NCBI RefSeq assembly: GCF_034259325.1 | Contig: NZ_JAXIVS010000007.1 | Span: 522,570-586,569, forward strand | DNA: 64,000 bases | Reading direction: 5' to 3' | From: Hyalangium ruber | Lineage (GTDB): Bacteria > Myxococcota > Myxococcia > Myxococcales > Myxococcaceae | Part shown: positions 1-15,400 of the stretch, in pieces | Position numbering within the stretch: the stretch's first letter is position 1 | Layout of the letters: each line of letters begins with the position of its first letter | Notes under the pieces: model-generated | What the model saw: the letters and a program-made list of their open reading frames with translations, nothing else | The model's database searches: none | Told to the model about the DNA's origin: nothing | Program-made: the position numbers and the translations under genes

Positions 1-374
1 CGCTTGAACTGGGCGTAGACGCGGAAGAAGCGCTCCAGGCCCACACGCTCCGCGTCCCCCAGCGGCTGGGTGCTGCAGATGACCTTCGGGTCGCCCCGCC
101 CCGCGTCGATGAAGTCCACCACCCCCACCACCGGCACCCGCAGGCGCTGGCCCCGGGGCAGGCGTGGACCGAGCACCACCACGTCCAGAGGGTCTCCATC
201 GTCCGACGGGAGGTCGGGGATGCAGCCGTAGTTGTAGGGACAGGGCACCGGGGAGATGAAGTCCACGCTGCCGTCGTTGCGCCGCTTCACCAGCGACCCG
301 CGCGGGCACTCGATGAGGACCTCCGGCTCGGGCGGCAGTCCGGAGAGCAGCGGGGCTTGGGGTCCAGAGGCCAT
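1..374 (-). CDS. ppa: Inorganic pyrophosphatase, family I (partial)
   Basis: Hydrolyses cytosolic pyrophosphate to phosphate, pulling biosynthetic reactions forward. The first 124 residues are present; the C-terminus lies beyond the window edge. Family I signatures are visible: a lysine-bearing basic strand (residues about 25-35, SLVKRRNDGS), the PCPYNYGCIP stretch near residue 45, and the metal-binding DGDPLDVVVLG near residue 60, followed by VVDFIDAG...DPKVI. The ATG sits 1 nt behind the stop of the large coiled-coil gene on the same strand. No clear Shine-Dalgarno lies ahead, so translation is probably coupled. Family assignment is strong; the symbol is by family. Confidence 0.85.
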   Translation of the reverse strand, partial: MASGPQAPLLSGLPPEPEVLIECPRGSLVKRRNDGSVDFISPVPCPYNYGCIPDLPSDDGDPLDVVVLGPRLPRGQRLRVPVVGVVDFIDAGRGDPKVICSTQPLGDAERVGLERFFRVYAQFK

Positions 375-375
375 C

Positions 376-5709
<5,334 letters not shown>

Positions 5710-7992
5710 CTACAGCATGGCCCCAGGGTCTACATCGATAGTAACTTTGACCCCCGAGGGGACATCCTCCAGCTTCATCTCCAGGCGGGCGAGCAACGGG
5801 GCGAGGGCCGCGTGTGTCGGCCCCTTGAGGAGCAGCTGCCAGCGCGTCCGGCCCCTCAGCCGGGCGATGGGCGCCAGCGCCGGCCCCAGCAGGCGCACCC
5901 CGACGGAAGGCGGCGGCATGCGGCGCGAGAGGAACTCTCCGAGCATCCGGGCCACACTGGCGGTCTGCTCCGGGTGCTCTCCCTCGAGCCGGATGGCCGC
6001 CAGCCGGGTGAAGGGCGGGTAGGCCAGGGCCCGGCGCCACTCCAGCTCCTGTAGGGCGAAGCCCTCGAAGTCATGGGCGAGCACGCGCTTCACCGGCTCG
6101 GAGTCCGGGTTGTACGTCTGCACCAGCACCCGGCCCGGATCCTTGCCGCGCCCCGCCCGCCCCGCCACCTGGGTGAGCAGGTGGAAGGTACGCTCGGCGG
6201 CGCGGAAGTCCGGGATGGCCAGCGAGGTGTCCGCCATCACCACGCAGACCAGGGTGACGCCCGGAAAGTCATGCCCCTTGGCCACCATCTGCGTGCCCAC
6301 CAGCACGTCGATCTCCCGGCGCGCGAAGGCCGCCAGCAGCTCGGTGACGCGCTCGGCGCTGGTGGCCGAGTCCCGGTCCAACCGCGCCACGCGGGCCTGG
6401 GGCAGCCGCTCGGCCACCTCCGCCTCCACGCGCTCGGTGCCGATGCCCAGCTTGAGCAGCGGACCGGTACACTCGCGGCACCTCTCGGGCACGGGAGTAG
6501 CCAGCCCACAGTAGTGGCACATCACCCGCGAGGCGCTCCGATGGAGCGTGAGACACACGTCGCAGTCGCTGCACTTGAGCGTCAGCCCGCACACCTCGCA
6601 CAGCAGGAACGTGCTGTGGCCGCGGCGGTTGAGGAAGAGGATGACCTGCTGTCCCTTCTCCACCGTCTCCCGCATCGCCTCCAGCATCGGCGGGGAGAGG
6701 ATGGGGGCCTCCTCCGTGACGGGGCCTCCGTCGCGCGGCCGCTCCACGCGCAGGTCCACCAGCTCGATGGTCGGCATCGGCCGGTCGTCCACGCGGTGCT
6801 TCATCTCCAGCAGCCGGTAGCGGCCCTTGCGCACATTCTCCAGCGACTCCAGCGCGGGCGTGGCCGAGCCCAGCAGCACCAGCGCCCCGGCCTGCTTGCC
6901 GCGCACCACCGCCATGTCGCGCGCGTTGTAGCGAAGCTTGTCCTCCTGCTTGAACGAGGGGTCATGCTCCTCGTCCACCACCACCAGCCCCAGGTTCTCC
7001 ACCGGGGCCCAGATGGCCGAGCGCACCCCCACGGCGATGCGCACCGTGCCCTTGCGCAGCGCCTGCCAGTGGAAGAGTCGCTCGCGGTCCTTCAGCCCCG
7101 AGTGCAGCACCGCCACGTCCGAGCCGAAGCGGCTGCGGAAGCGCCCCACCAGCTGCGGGGTGAGAGCGATCTCCGGCACCAGCACGAGGCTGCCCTTGCC
7201 CTGGGAGAGCGCGTGCTCCACCGCGCGCAGGTACACCTCCGTCTTCCCGCTTCCGGTGACGCCGTGCAGGAGCACCGTCTGGAAGCCCCCCGCGTCGAGC
7301 GAGGCTTGCAGGGACTTCACCGCGACGTCCTGCTCCGGGGTGAGCAGCTCCGGGCGGCCCTGCGCCAGCCCCTCGCGCACGCCCGGCTTGAGCACCTGTT
7401 CCTCCAGGCGCACCAGCCCGCGCGTGGCCAGCTTCTTGAGCATCTCGCGCGCGCCGGGGATGGCGTGGGCCACCTCATCCAGCGGGGCTCGGCCTCCCAC
7501 CGCCAGCAGATATGCGAACGCGGCGGCCTGGGCCGGAGCGCGGCGCAGCTCGGGCGGGGGCTCGGCGACGAGCGCCACCGCGAAGTGCTGCACATCCGGC
7601 CGGGCCTCCTTCTCGTCCTCGGCCTTGCTGAGCCCCGGCGGCAGGGCGCCGCGAATCACCTCGCCCAGCGGATAGCGGTAGTGCTCGGCGGCGAAGCGCA
7701 GCAGGGCGATGAGGTCCGTGGGCAGGGAGGGCGACTCCTCCAGCACCCGGTGGATGGGCTTGAGGTTGACGCCCTCCTCGGCAGGCGGGGAGGCAGGCCC
7801 CAGGAAGAACCCCAGCGCCGTGCCGCGCCCGAAGGGCACCAGCACCCGCTGGCCGGGGGCCAGGCGCCCCGAGAGCGTCTCGGGGACGACATAGGTGAAC
7901 TCTCCCCGGACAGGGCGGCCGACGGCGACGGAAGCAAGGGCGGCAGGCGAGCTCACGGGGGTCACTGTAGCGGGATGATCCGACACGACCAT
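5710..7992 (-). CDS. priA: Primosomal protein N' (replication restart helicase PriA)
   Basis: Superfamily 2 helicase that recognises stalled forks and reloads the replisome. From the chosen start it is 760 residues, normal for the family. Visible parts: N-terminal DNA-binding domain (RPVRGEFTYVVP, near 25), Walker A GVTGSGKT near 247, Walker B DEEH near 339, a zinc module of eight cysteines (CEVC, CSDC, CHYC, CREC, about 461-505) and the C-terminal GTQMVAKGHDF motif. The frame stays open back to 8253, but that would overlap the ATPase gene. ATG 7992 (MVVSDHPATV) gives the usual length; ATG 8091 is the alternative. Both have weak ribosome-binding sites. It ends 15 nt before the coiled-coil gene. 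Confidence 0.93.
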   Translation of the reverse strand: MVVSDHPATVTPVSSPAALASVAVGRPVRGEFTYVVPETLSGRLAPGQRVLVPFGRGTALGFFLGPASPPAEEGVNLKPIHRVLEESPSLPTDLIALLRFAAEHYRYPLGEVIRGALPPGLSKAEDEKEARPDVQHFAVALVAEPPPELRRAPAQAAAFAYLLAVGGRAPLDEVAHAIPGAREMLKKLATRGLVRLEEQVLKPGVREGLAQGRPELLTPEQDVAVKSLQASLDAGGFQTVLLHGVTGSGKTEVYLRAVEHALSQGKGSLVLVPEIALTPQLVGRFRSRFGSDVAVLHSGLKDRERLFHWQALRKGTVRIAVGVRSAIWAPVENLGLVVVDEEHDPSFKQEDKLRYNARDMAVVRGKQAGALVLLGSATPALESLENVRKGRYRLLEMKHRVDDRPMPTIELVDLRVERPRDGGPVTEEAPILSPPMLEAMRETVEKGQQVILFLNRRGHSTFLLCEVCGLTLKCSDCDVCLTLHRSASRVMCHYCGLATPVPERCRECTGPLLKLGIGTERVEAEVAERLPQARVARLDRDSATSAERVTELLAAFARREIDVLVGTQMVAKGHDFPGVTLVCVVMADTSLAIPDFRAAERTFHLLTQVAGRAGRGKDPGRVLVQTYNPDSEPVKRVLAHDFEGFALQELEWRRALAYPPFTRLAAIRLEGEHPEQTASVARMLGEFLSRRMPPPSVGVRLLGPALAPIARLRGRTRWQLLLKGPTHAALAPLLARLEMKLEDVPSGVKVTIDVDPGAML

Positions 7993-8194
7993 TTCCCGTC
8001 CAGGCAACCTGGAACTCTCGGTGTGCTCGGGCGTACCACTCTCCGTGGTCGAGGGCTCCAAGCTCAAGTTCCCCTGGGAAGGCAAGTCCATGACATTGCC
8101 TACAACCCGTGGAGTGGGCCCGACCGTCCTGAGTTCCCTCGCGAAAGAGAGGAAGAAGGGAGAGGGTGTGGACTTCCCTCTCCCCGCGCTCAGC

Positions 8195-10687
8195 TCAGTG
8201 GATGCGCGGCGTCGTCGGACGCTGGAAGACCCAGGTCCTCCGCTTGCGCCCATCCACCACGTTCCACTCCTTCTCGGACACCTGCACGTTCGCCACGATG
8301 TCCTCGAGCGGCAGGCCCCACGCCTTGGCGATGTACACGCCGATCAGCGCCGGCAAGTGGACCAGCAGCCGGCCCGCCGCGGTGTGACCCGCCTCGTGGC
8401 ACGGAATCACCACCAGCTCCTGGAGCTTGCGCACCGAGCGCTCCGAGCCGTCCACCAGCGTCACCTCGTCCCGCTCCGCCACGAACTCCTGGAGCTGCGC
8501 CAGAGTGACAGGGTTTCCGCCCCGATAGCCGACGGGCAGCTCTCCCGGCTCGCCTCCCCAGGAGAGCACCGCCAGGCCGATGTCGTGCCGCTTGCCCAGC
8601 TCGTAGCCCTCGAAGTTGAGCTGGTACTTCTCCCACAGCCGCGCCTGCTCCGTGGCCCACCGGGCCAGGTCCTCGCGCAGCGCCAGCGGCTCCGCGTCGT
8701 CTCGCGTGGCCACGTCCGTGGTCCCCAGCAGCGCTCCGGTGAACTCGCGCGAGTACCGGGCCCGCAGCCCTCCCGCGCTGATGACCGACAGCCCCGCCCA
8801 CCGCTGCATCGCCCCCGAGGCGATGCAAATACGCCCGATGCACTGGCCGTTGGCGTCCAGCACCGGGCGCACCATGGGCGCCAGGAACGACATCAGCGAG
8901 GTGTTCACCCCCCGCGTGGTGTTGCCGATGCGGCGCAGCAGCCGCGTCGCATCCAGCGTCCGCCAGTCGTTGGCCTCGATGACCGTCGACGCCTGGCCCG
9001 GCCGCTCCTCCAGCCGCAGCGTCACGTCCAGCGTGGGAGCAATCCGCCCCAGCAGCTCGGTGAACGAGATGCGCTCCTCCGCGTCCGACCAGTGGTCCCA
9101 CTGGTCACTGCGGTCCAGCAGCATCTGCTCCCAGTCCCGCTCACGCGACAGCCACACCCGCACCCGCGTGCCCCCGTCCGCCAGCTGCTCGTCCGGCTCT
9201 CCGGGCCGCAGGATGGGGTGCGCGCCGAGCCCGTTGTCGAACTCCAGCACGTGCGTCACCGACTCCTGGAACGGCCGGGAGGTGACCCGCAGCCGCTCTC
9301 CCCACATGAACACCGAGAAGAAGCCGATGCCGAAGCGCCCCGCCGGCACGAAGCCGCTCGCCGACAGCCCCGGGTAGTCGCGGCGCATGTCCTCCGTCAT
9401 CCAGTAGCTCGTGCCGAAGTCGAGCAGGTGGCGCGTGAGCACCCGCTGCGTCATGCCCACGCCCGTGTCCGCCACTTCGATCCACCGCCCGTCCGAGTCC
9501 CGGCCGGTGCGCACGGTGATGGTGCCCCAGTTGTCGCGAAGCCCCACCAGCGCCCGCCGGGCCCGCACCGCGTCCGCCGCGTTCTGGATGAGCTCTCGCA
9601 GCGGAACCGAGGGGTCCTTGCGGTAGAGCTGGGCCCCGCCAATCTGAGCGATGAGGCTCGGCACGTCCGAGACGTGGACCCGCGCATCCACCGGCATCCA
9701 GCCCTGCGTCTTCACGTGCGTGGCCAGCCGCGTCGCGTCGTCCGCGTCCAGCACGCCCCGCGCCAGGAAGCGCGGCCGGCCGCTCGTGGTGAGCAGCGCG
9801 TCCACGTCATGCAACTCGCGGTCGATGGCCCGCAGCGCCTCGAAGCAGCTCCAGAACACCTCCGCCTCGGCCCGGGAGAAGGGCTCCCCCGGCTTATAAA
9901 GGAGGCGATCATGCACCAGCGTGGGCCGGCCGAGCCGCCGGCGGCGCTCCTCCACCAGCACCGTGTCCGCCGCCCGCAGCGCCGCGGCCACCTTCAGCGC
10001 GTCCACCGTCCACTCAGCCGGAGCCGGCGCCGGGGCTTCGATCTTCCGCCCCGACAGCATGCGGCCCACCTCGGCGATGTCCCACCCGTGGCTGTAGGCC
10101 AGCTCGCCCAGCAGCTCCCCGAAGTGCTTGCGCAGCCCCGCCTCCTCCACGAGGGACACGTCCTCCCCGTCCGTCCCCTTCCACGTGCGCAGCGCCAGCA
10201 GCCGGGACTGCTTCAGCGCCAGCATCTGGAGCGCGTCCTCCGTCGCCATCCGGGCGTACTCCTCGGAGGGACTCTCCATCTCCGTCGGCGTGGGAGCCCG
10301 GTCCGTCTCACGGCGGATGCGCGCGGCCAGCGCGTCCTTCCACTCCTGGGTTCCCCTCAGGCCCGCCTCTCCCTCGGGCATGCCCGCCAGGCCGTGCCCC
10401 AGGTCGTAGACGATGAGCGCTCCACCCAGCACGAAGGCCTCGGCGGGGTTGAGCGGGTACTGGGGCCCGAGGATGAGGTCCATCCGCTCCCACAGCGCAT
10501 CGAAGCGGTTGCCGCCCGTGGACTTCAGGGACGGGTAGGCCTTGCGGATCTGCTCGGCGAATCTCCCCGCCCGCTCCCGAGCGCGCCGCAGCTGCTCACG
10601 CAGCCAGGCCCGCGCGTCCTGAGCGGCGTCGGCCTCCCGCTCGCCCAGGGTCCGCTTCCAAAGTTCCGTTCGCTCGCAATCGAACAT
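8195..10687 (-). CDS. GHKL (Hsp90-like) ATPase protein with C-terminal HEAGH
   Basis: An 830-residue cytosolic protein with a central Bergerat-fold ATPase. The N-box ELIQNAADA lies near 366, DTGVGM near 407 and the Hsp90-style GRFGIGFFSVF near 451. The 350 residues before it are helical and may hold an HD-like fold (VYDLGHGLAG near 130); this is not certain. The C-terminal half is not canonical Hsp90 and ends with PCHEAGHTAAG near 764, which looks like the zinc motif HExxH in the form seen in FtsH-type (M41) peptidases. Its substrate is unknown. It is not housekeeping HtpG: the ATPase domain is internal and the C-terminus differs. It lies 66 nt downstream of the LolA-like gene on the same strand. 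Confidence 0.75.
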   Translation of the reverse strand: MFDCERTELWKRTLGEREADAAQDARAWLREQLRRARERAGRFAEQIRKAYPSLKSTGGNRFDALWERMDLILGPQYPLNPAEAFVLGGALIVYDLGHGLAGMPEGEAGLRGTQEWKDALAARIRRETDRAPTPTEMESPSEEYARMATEDALQMLALKQSRLLALRTWKGTDGEDVSLVEEAGLRKHFGELLGELAYSHGWDIAEVGRMLSGRKIEAPAPAPAEWTVDALKVAAALRAADTVLVEERRRRLGRPTLVHDRLLYKPGEPFSRAEAEVFWSCFEALRAIDRELHDVDALLTTSGRPRFLARGVLDADDATRLATHVKTQGWMPVDARVHVSDVPSLIAQIGGAQLYRKDPSVPLRELIQNAADAVRARRALVGLRDNWGTITVRTGRDSDGRWIEVADTGVGMTQRVLTRHLLDFGTSYWMTEDMRRDYPGLSASGFVPAGRFGIGFFSVFMWGERLRVTSRPFQESVTHVLEFDNGLGAHPILRPGEPDEQLADGGTRVRVWLSRERDWEQMLLDRSDQWDHWSDAEERISFTELLGRIAPTLDVTLRLEERPGQASTVIEANDWRTLDATRLLRRIGNTTRGVNTSLMSFLAPMVRPVLDANGQCIGRICIASGAMQRWAGLSVISAGGLRARYSREFTGALLGTTDVATRDDAEPLALREDLARWATEQARLWEKYQLNFEGYELGKRHDIGLAVLSWGGEPGELPVGYRGGNPVTLAQLQEFVAERDEVTLVDGSERSVRKLQELVVIPCHEAGHTAAGRLLVHLPALIGVYIAKAWGLPLEDIVANVQVSEKEWNVVDGRKRRTWVFQRPTTPRIH

Positions 10688-10753
10688 GCCCCCAGGATAG
10701 GGGCGGGCAGCCAGCGGGAGCTACATTTGAAACGCCCACGGGTGCGCCGGGGC

Positions 10754-11548
10754 TCAACGCCCCGTTGCTTCGGGCACGAAGAGCTTGTCGGGAATGGAGG
10801 CGCGGGAGTCCGACTTGATGGCGGTGAAGCGCAGCACCCGCTCGCCGCCGCGCCAGACTTCCAGGCTCCGAGGCATGCCTTCCCCCGTCGCCGGCGAGGC
10901 GTAGTCGATGAAGCGCACGTCCCACGCCGTCCCCGCCTTGTCCGTCCAGCGCACCCGCGCCGGGCGGAAGTCGTCCTTGTATACCCAGAACTGGGGTTTA
11001 GCCTCATCGGGCTCGCCGAGAACGTACGCCACCTCACCGCCAAAGCGCGCCAGGCTCGTGGTCCGGGTGGCGATTCCCAGGCTTTGCAGGTGCTGCTCCA
11101 CCAGGTCCCGGGCATCCCCCTCCGAGGTGGAGCGCGTCGCCAGCAACGGGCAGAGCTGGCTCAGGGCCGTGGACAGCGAGGGAATCTCCGTGCCCTCCAC
11201 GCGCCGGCGCCCGGCCACCTGCACCACCGCGAGCTTGTTGCCGTCGGGCACGGACACGTCGAAGCGGCAGCGCGCCGGCATCTTCATGAGGATGAGGCCG
11301 TCGGCGACCAATTCGGAGCGCTCGGTGGCCAGCCCCAGCGCCGCCGAGGCCTCCTTCACCGCCGAGCCGGAGAAGACGTAGGAGCCCTCCACCCGGAGCG
11401 AGGACACCTGCGGGGCATCGTCGCGCGAGCCCGTCATCCGGCGGAGGATGGAGCCTCCGGGGAGCACATACGCCCCCGCGGCCATCGAGGTGAGCACTCC
11501 CACCAGGACGAGAATCACGGGCGCTGGCTTCGGTGTGGTAGCGGACAT
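10754..11548 (-). CDS. LolA/RseB-like exported protein
   Basis: 264 residues. An uncleaved or cleavable N-terminal hydrophobic segment (VILVLVGVLTSMAAGAYVL, about 10-28) predicts export or inner-membrane anchoring into the periplasm. The rest reads as a single alternating beta-strand domain with an FSGSAV...LILMKMPARCRFDV pattern, like the lipoprotein-carrier fold shared by LolA, LolB and RseB. No lipobox is present. LolA-type chaperones carry lipoproteins; RseB-type proteins sense them. The sequence does not say which, and a structural comparison would be needed for more. It is divergent from the outer-membrane barrel gene with a 49-bp gap. Confidence 0.55.
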   Translation of the reverse strand: MSATTPKPAPVILVLVGVLTSMAAGAYVLPGGSILRRMTGSRDDAPQVSSLRVEGSYVFSGSAVKEASAALGLATERSELVADGLILMKMPARCRFDVSVPDGNKLAVVQVAGRRRVEGTEIPSLSTALSQLCPLLATRSTSEGDARDLVEQHLQSLGIATRTTSLARFGGEVAYVLGEPDEAKPQFWVYKDDFRPARVRWTDKAGTAWDVRFIDYASPATGEGMPRSLEVWRGGERVLRFTAIKSDSRASIPDKLFVPEATGR

Positions 11549-11597
11549 GGGCTGGCGAATCTAGTGATGCACCCCCCAGGCATCAAGGCGGACTAGG

Positions 11598-12464
11598 ATG
11601 CGCCCTCCCATGTCGCATCGATTGATACTCCTGCTCGCGCTCTGTCTGTCCACCACCGTCCACGCCCAGACCGATATCGAGGATCTGCGCGACATCCACA
11701 GCGCGCGGAGCTATGCCATGGGCGGGGCCTACCGCGCCCTGGGCCTGGGCACCGAGGCCGTGCAGGGAAACCCCGCCGCCATCGCCCTGTACCGCATGTA
11801 CCGGATGGAGCTGCACGGCTCCTGGGACGCCCAGGGCAAGGACACCCTGGGCGGCGTGTCGGTGATGGACGCCAAGACGAGCGCCCTGGCCGCCGGACTG
11901 GACTACCACCTGCTGAGCCTGCGCAACGGCGAGGGGCGGGCCACCGCGCACTTCAGCACGCTGGCGCTCGCCTTCCCCATCACCCCCGGGGTGCTCATCG
12001 GCTCCTCGGTGCGCTACCTGCGCCTGGGCGGCACCCCTCTGACGCGCGCCAACGCCTCCACCGTGGACGCGGGCCTGCTGCTGCGCTTCTCCGACGCCAT
12101 CACCGTGGGCTTCTCCGCCCACAACCTCATCGACACCCAGAACCCCGAGCTCAGCCGGTACTTCTCGGCCCACGTGGGCTACCTGTCGGGCATGCTCGTC
12201 CTGGCGGCGGACGTGCGCGCCGACTTCCAGACGCGCGAGCAGTCCGTCTTCACCTACAGCGCCGGCCTCGAGTACATCCTCGGGCAGGCCATCCCCATGC
12301 GCATCGGCTACACGTATGACGGCTTCAACGAGGCCTCGCAGCTCGGGGTGGGCTTTGGCTTCATGTCGCAGGAGGGCAGCGGCATCGACTTCGGCTACCG
12401 GCACGATCTCGGTGGGGAGAAGGGCCGGGTGCTGGCCCTCACCCTGAAGATGCAGGTGGGCTGA
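11598..12464 (+). CDS. Outer-membrane beta-barrel protein (PorV/TraF-like)
   Basis: 288 residues with a typical signal peptide (SHRLILLLALCLSTTVHAQ). The mature part begins with ARSYAMGGAYRALGLGTEAVQGNPAAIA, the hallmark opening of FadL/PorV/UPF0164-type barrels, followed by regular amphipathic strands with Gly and aromatic residues and an all-hydrophobic end. It probably sits in the outer membrane; ligand unknown. ATG 11598 lies directly behind AGG; ATG 11610 is an equally possible start and would give a standard signal peptide. It converges with the TPR gene, only 3 nt apart. Confidence 0.7.
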   Translation: MRPPMSHRLILLLALCLSTTVHAQTDIEDLRDIHSARSYAMGGAYRALGLGTEAVQGNPAAIALYRMYRMELHGSWDAQGKDTLGGVSVMDAKTSALAAGLDYHLLSLRNGEGRATAHFSTLALAFPITPGVLIGSSVRYLRLGGTPLTRANASTVDAGLLLRFSDAITVGFSAHNLIDTQNPELSRYFSAHVGYLSGMLVLAADVRADFQTREQSVFTYSAGLEYILGQAIPMRIGYTYDGFNEASQLGVGFGFMSQEGSGIDFGYRHDLGGEKGRVLALTLKMQVG

Positions 12465-12467
12465 GCC

Positions 12468-15400
12468 TCAGCGGGCGGCGAAGAGCTGAAAGTAGCGCTC
12501 GGAGGCGGCGAAGCGCACCAGCTCGATGATCTCGCGCTCCAGCGCGCGCTTGAGCCTGAGCGCCGCGAGCGCCGGCCCCACCGCCCCACAGGCGATGAGC
12601 CCCGCGCGGTTGGCCGAGTCCCGCGCCGCGTCCGACAGGGCCGACACGTCGAACTGGCGCGTGGCCGCATCGAACAGGGACGCGGCCCGCTCGATCTGCT
12701 TCGGCTGCAGCGTCTCGTACACCACGAGGGCCTCGGGGCTGGAGGCCGGGCCCGCCTTCAGCACCCCGGAGATCATCGCCAGGCCGCGCAGCACCTGGTC
12801 CTTCTTGAGGCTGCGCAGGGCGAGCAGGTCCGGCCCGAGGCAGATCAGCGCCCGCCCGGCGTAGAAGCGCAGCTCGGGAGCCGGCAGCACCTGCTTCACC
12901 GCGCCCTTGCCCACCAGCACCCGGGGCGTCTCCGTGTGGACCAGGGAGAACGGGGGCCCGTTGTCCTCGGCGAGCACCACCTGCGGAGCCTGGATGCCGA
13001 GCAGCCGCTGCGTGGTCTCCAGGGCATCGAGGGTCGCGGGCGCTCCGACGCCCAGGTCCGGGCGGAACGCCTCCTTGGAGCCGGCGGCGCGCCCATACGC
13101 GGGGAAGAGGCGGCAGAGCGCCATGCCCACGCACGCGAGCAGCTCTCCGGGCGGCGTGCGCAAGAGCGGGTGGCGCAGCCCGGAGCGATCGTCCGCGGAG
13201 AGCGGCTTGCGCGGCAGGTGCGAGGCGGGCGTCTCCTTGCCCTCGAGCGCGTCGCCGATCTCCCGCATCAGCGTGGCGCGCGCCACGTCTCCCCGCTCCT
13301 CGAAGTAGTTGGCGATCTGGTAGTAGAGCCGCGAGTCGAGGGGGTGCTCGCGCACCTGCTGGAAGACCGCGGGCTCGGCGCCGGCCTGCTCCGGAGGCGG
13401 AACCCGGGCGGAGGTGGTGTCCCCGCGCCCTCGGGCGAGCCGGCGTACGGGCTCCATCCGCCCAGGAGGCGCCTCCCAGGAGATGAAGGCCGTGTTCTGC
13501 ACCGGCGTGTTGCCGTACGCGGGCTGCTGCTGCCCCTCGGGCTCGCGGGGAGAGACCTGCTCGAAGGGCGACTCCGGAGCCGTCGGACGCTTGGCGACCG
13601 GCACCTGCACGGCGGCCCGCTTGGCGGTTCCTCCTCCTCCGGCTCCGGCGGGAGGCGCCGCCGGGCGAGCGCCCGAGGCGGTGGAGGTCGTCACCGCGCT
13701 CCGTGCCCCGGTCGCTTCCCGAGGCGGAGGCGGATTCGCCGCGGCCTTGATGCCAGGAGAGGTGTCCTCGTAGCGAACAGGAGGAACAGGAGCCTTCGGC
13801 GCGGGCGCGGGCGCGGGGGGCGGGGCGGGAGCGTCGCCCTTTCGCCGCACGTTCCAGATCGACAGGGACGGACTGGTGTGGCCGGAATCGCTGAGGAGAT
13901 CATCGAGCTCGCGGGAAGCATCCAGCGACGGCTCGGGGAGGCTCGGCTTCTTGCGGGTGTCCTTGGCGGGGGCGGCCTTGGAAGGGGCGGGGGCGGGGGC
14001 GGCCGGCTCGCCGGGCGGAACGAAGCCCTCCGGGGCCTCGGTGGCCGTGGGCTCCTCTTCCCCGAAGGGCATCCGCCCTCCAGGGAAGTTCGCCATGGAG
14101 AACTCGATGGTCGGCCGGGCGGCGTCATCCGGCGGAACGGCCACGGGAGCGTGCGTGTCGGTGGCCGGCTCGTCGTCCGGCGGGGGGAAGGCCTGCCCCG
14201 AGGGCGTCAGCTCCACGTTCCCTGGCGGAGGAATGAGCACCTGGGTGCGCGGGGCGCTCGGCTCGCGCTGAGGCCTGGCGGTCCGAGGGGGCTCGGGGAT
14301 GGGAGGCGCGCTCGGCTCGGCCAGCGCCCGCCGCAGGTTCTCGGCGCGCCGGGCGTACACCTCCGCGCGCGCGGGATCCTTGAGGACCTCTCGACAGAAG
14401 GTGGCGAGCCGGGCCCAGGTGCGCTGCCGCTCCTCCTCGTCTTCCGTCGCGGTGGCGGCGTGCTCGAGCGCCCACGCCGCCTCGCCAATCTGCCCGCGCG
14501 TGGTGAGGCGGTCGGCCAGCAGCAACCACGCCTCCTTGTGGCCGGGTTCGAAGCGCACCGCCTGCCGCAGCTCGGTCAGCGCGCCGTCCGCGTCACCGGC
14601 GGCCTCCAGCGTGGACACCAGCTCCAGCCGGGCCTTGCGCGCGGCGAGTCCGCGAGGCTCCCGGGCGAGTTGCTCCCGCAGGGACTGGCTGAGCGTGGCC
14701 TTGTCACCAATCACCCGCGCGAGCGCCAGCAGCCGCTCCCGTGCCTCGGGATCCGCCGGGTCCTCGGCGAGGACCTCCGTCCAGGCCCACTGGCCCAGCC
14801 GCGCGTCCTTCAGCAGCTCGTCGGCGGCGGACGCGAGCGCCCGGAGCGCCTCGAGCCTGTCGGGCGAGCGGCGGGGCGCCACGGCGATCGCACCGCGCAG
14901 GCGCAGGGCGATGGTGGGGCGCTCCACGTCGGAGACACAGCGCACCAACCCCGCGAGCACCAGGAGCAGGCCCGGGGTGAGTGCCTCCGCCGTCTCGAAG
15001 TCCGTCTTGGCCTGGGCGCGTTCTCCGGCCGAGAGCGAGAGCTCGGCGCGCGTGAGGTAGGCATCGGCCCGGGCCCTGGGAGTGCGTGCGCCCTGCACAG
15101 CCTCGTCGAGCGCCCGCCGCACCAGGGAGGGGTTCCCCCGCAGGGACAACAGGCGCACCTGCTCCTTCAGCGCGGCGCGGTCGCCCGTCAGCGCGACGAT
15201 CTCTCCATACATGCGCGCGGCGCCCGCGGGATCATTCAGCTCGTCCTCCATCACCTCCGCGAGCTGGGTGAGCACCTCCGCGCGAGCCGCCGGGCCCTTC
15301 GCCCGCTCGGCGCGCGCCAGATAGAACTGCGCCAGCTCGCGCCAGGCCTTGCGCGCGATGAGCTGAGCCTCCTGGCGCTGCAGGGCCGCGGGGTCATCCC

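Noticed and set aside
6073..8508. Long plus-strand frames opposite PriA
   Set aside because: They lie antisense to clear PriA motifs and have no domain of their own.
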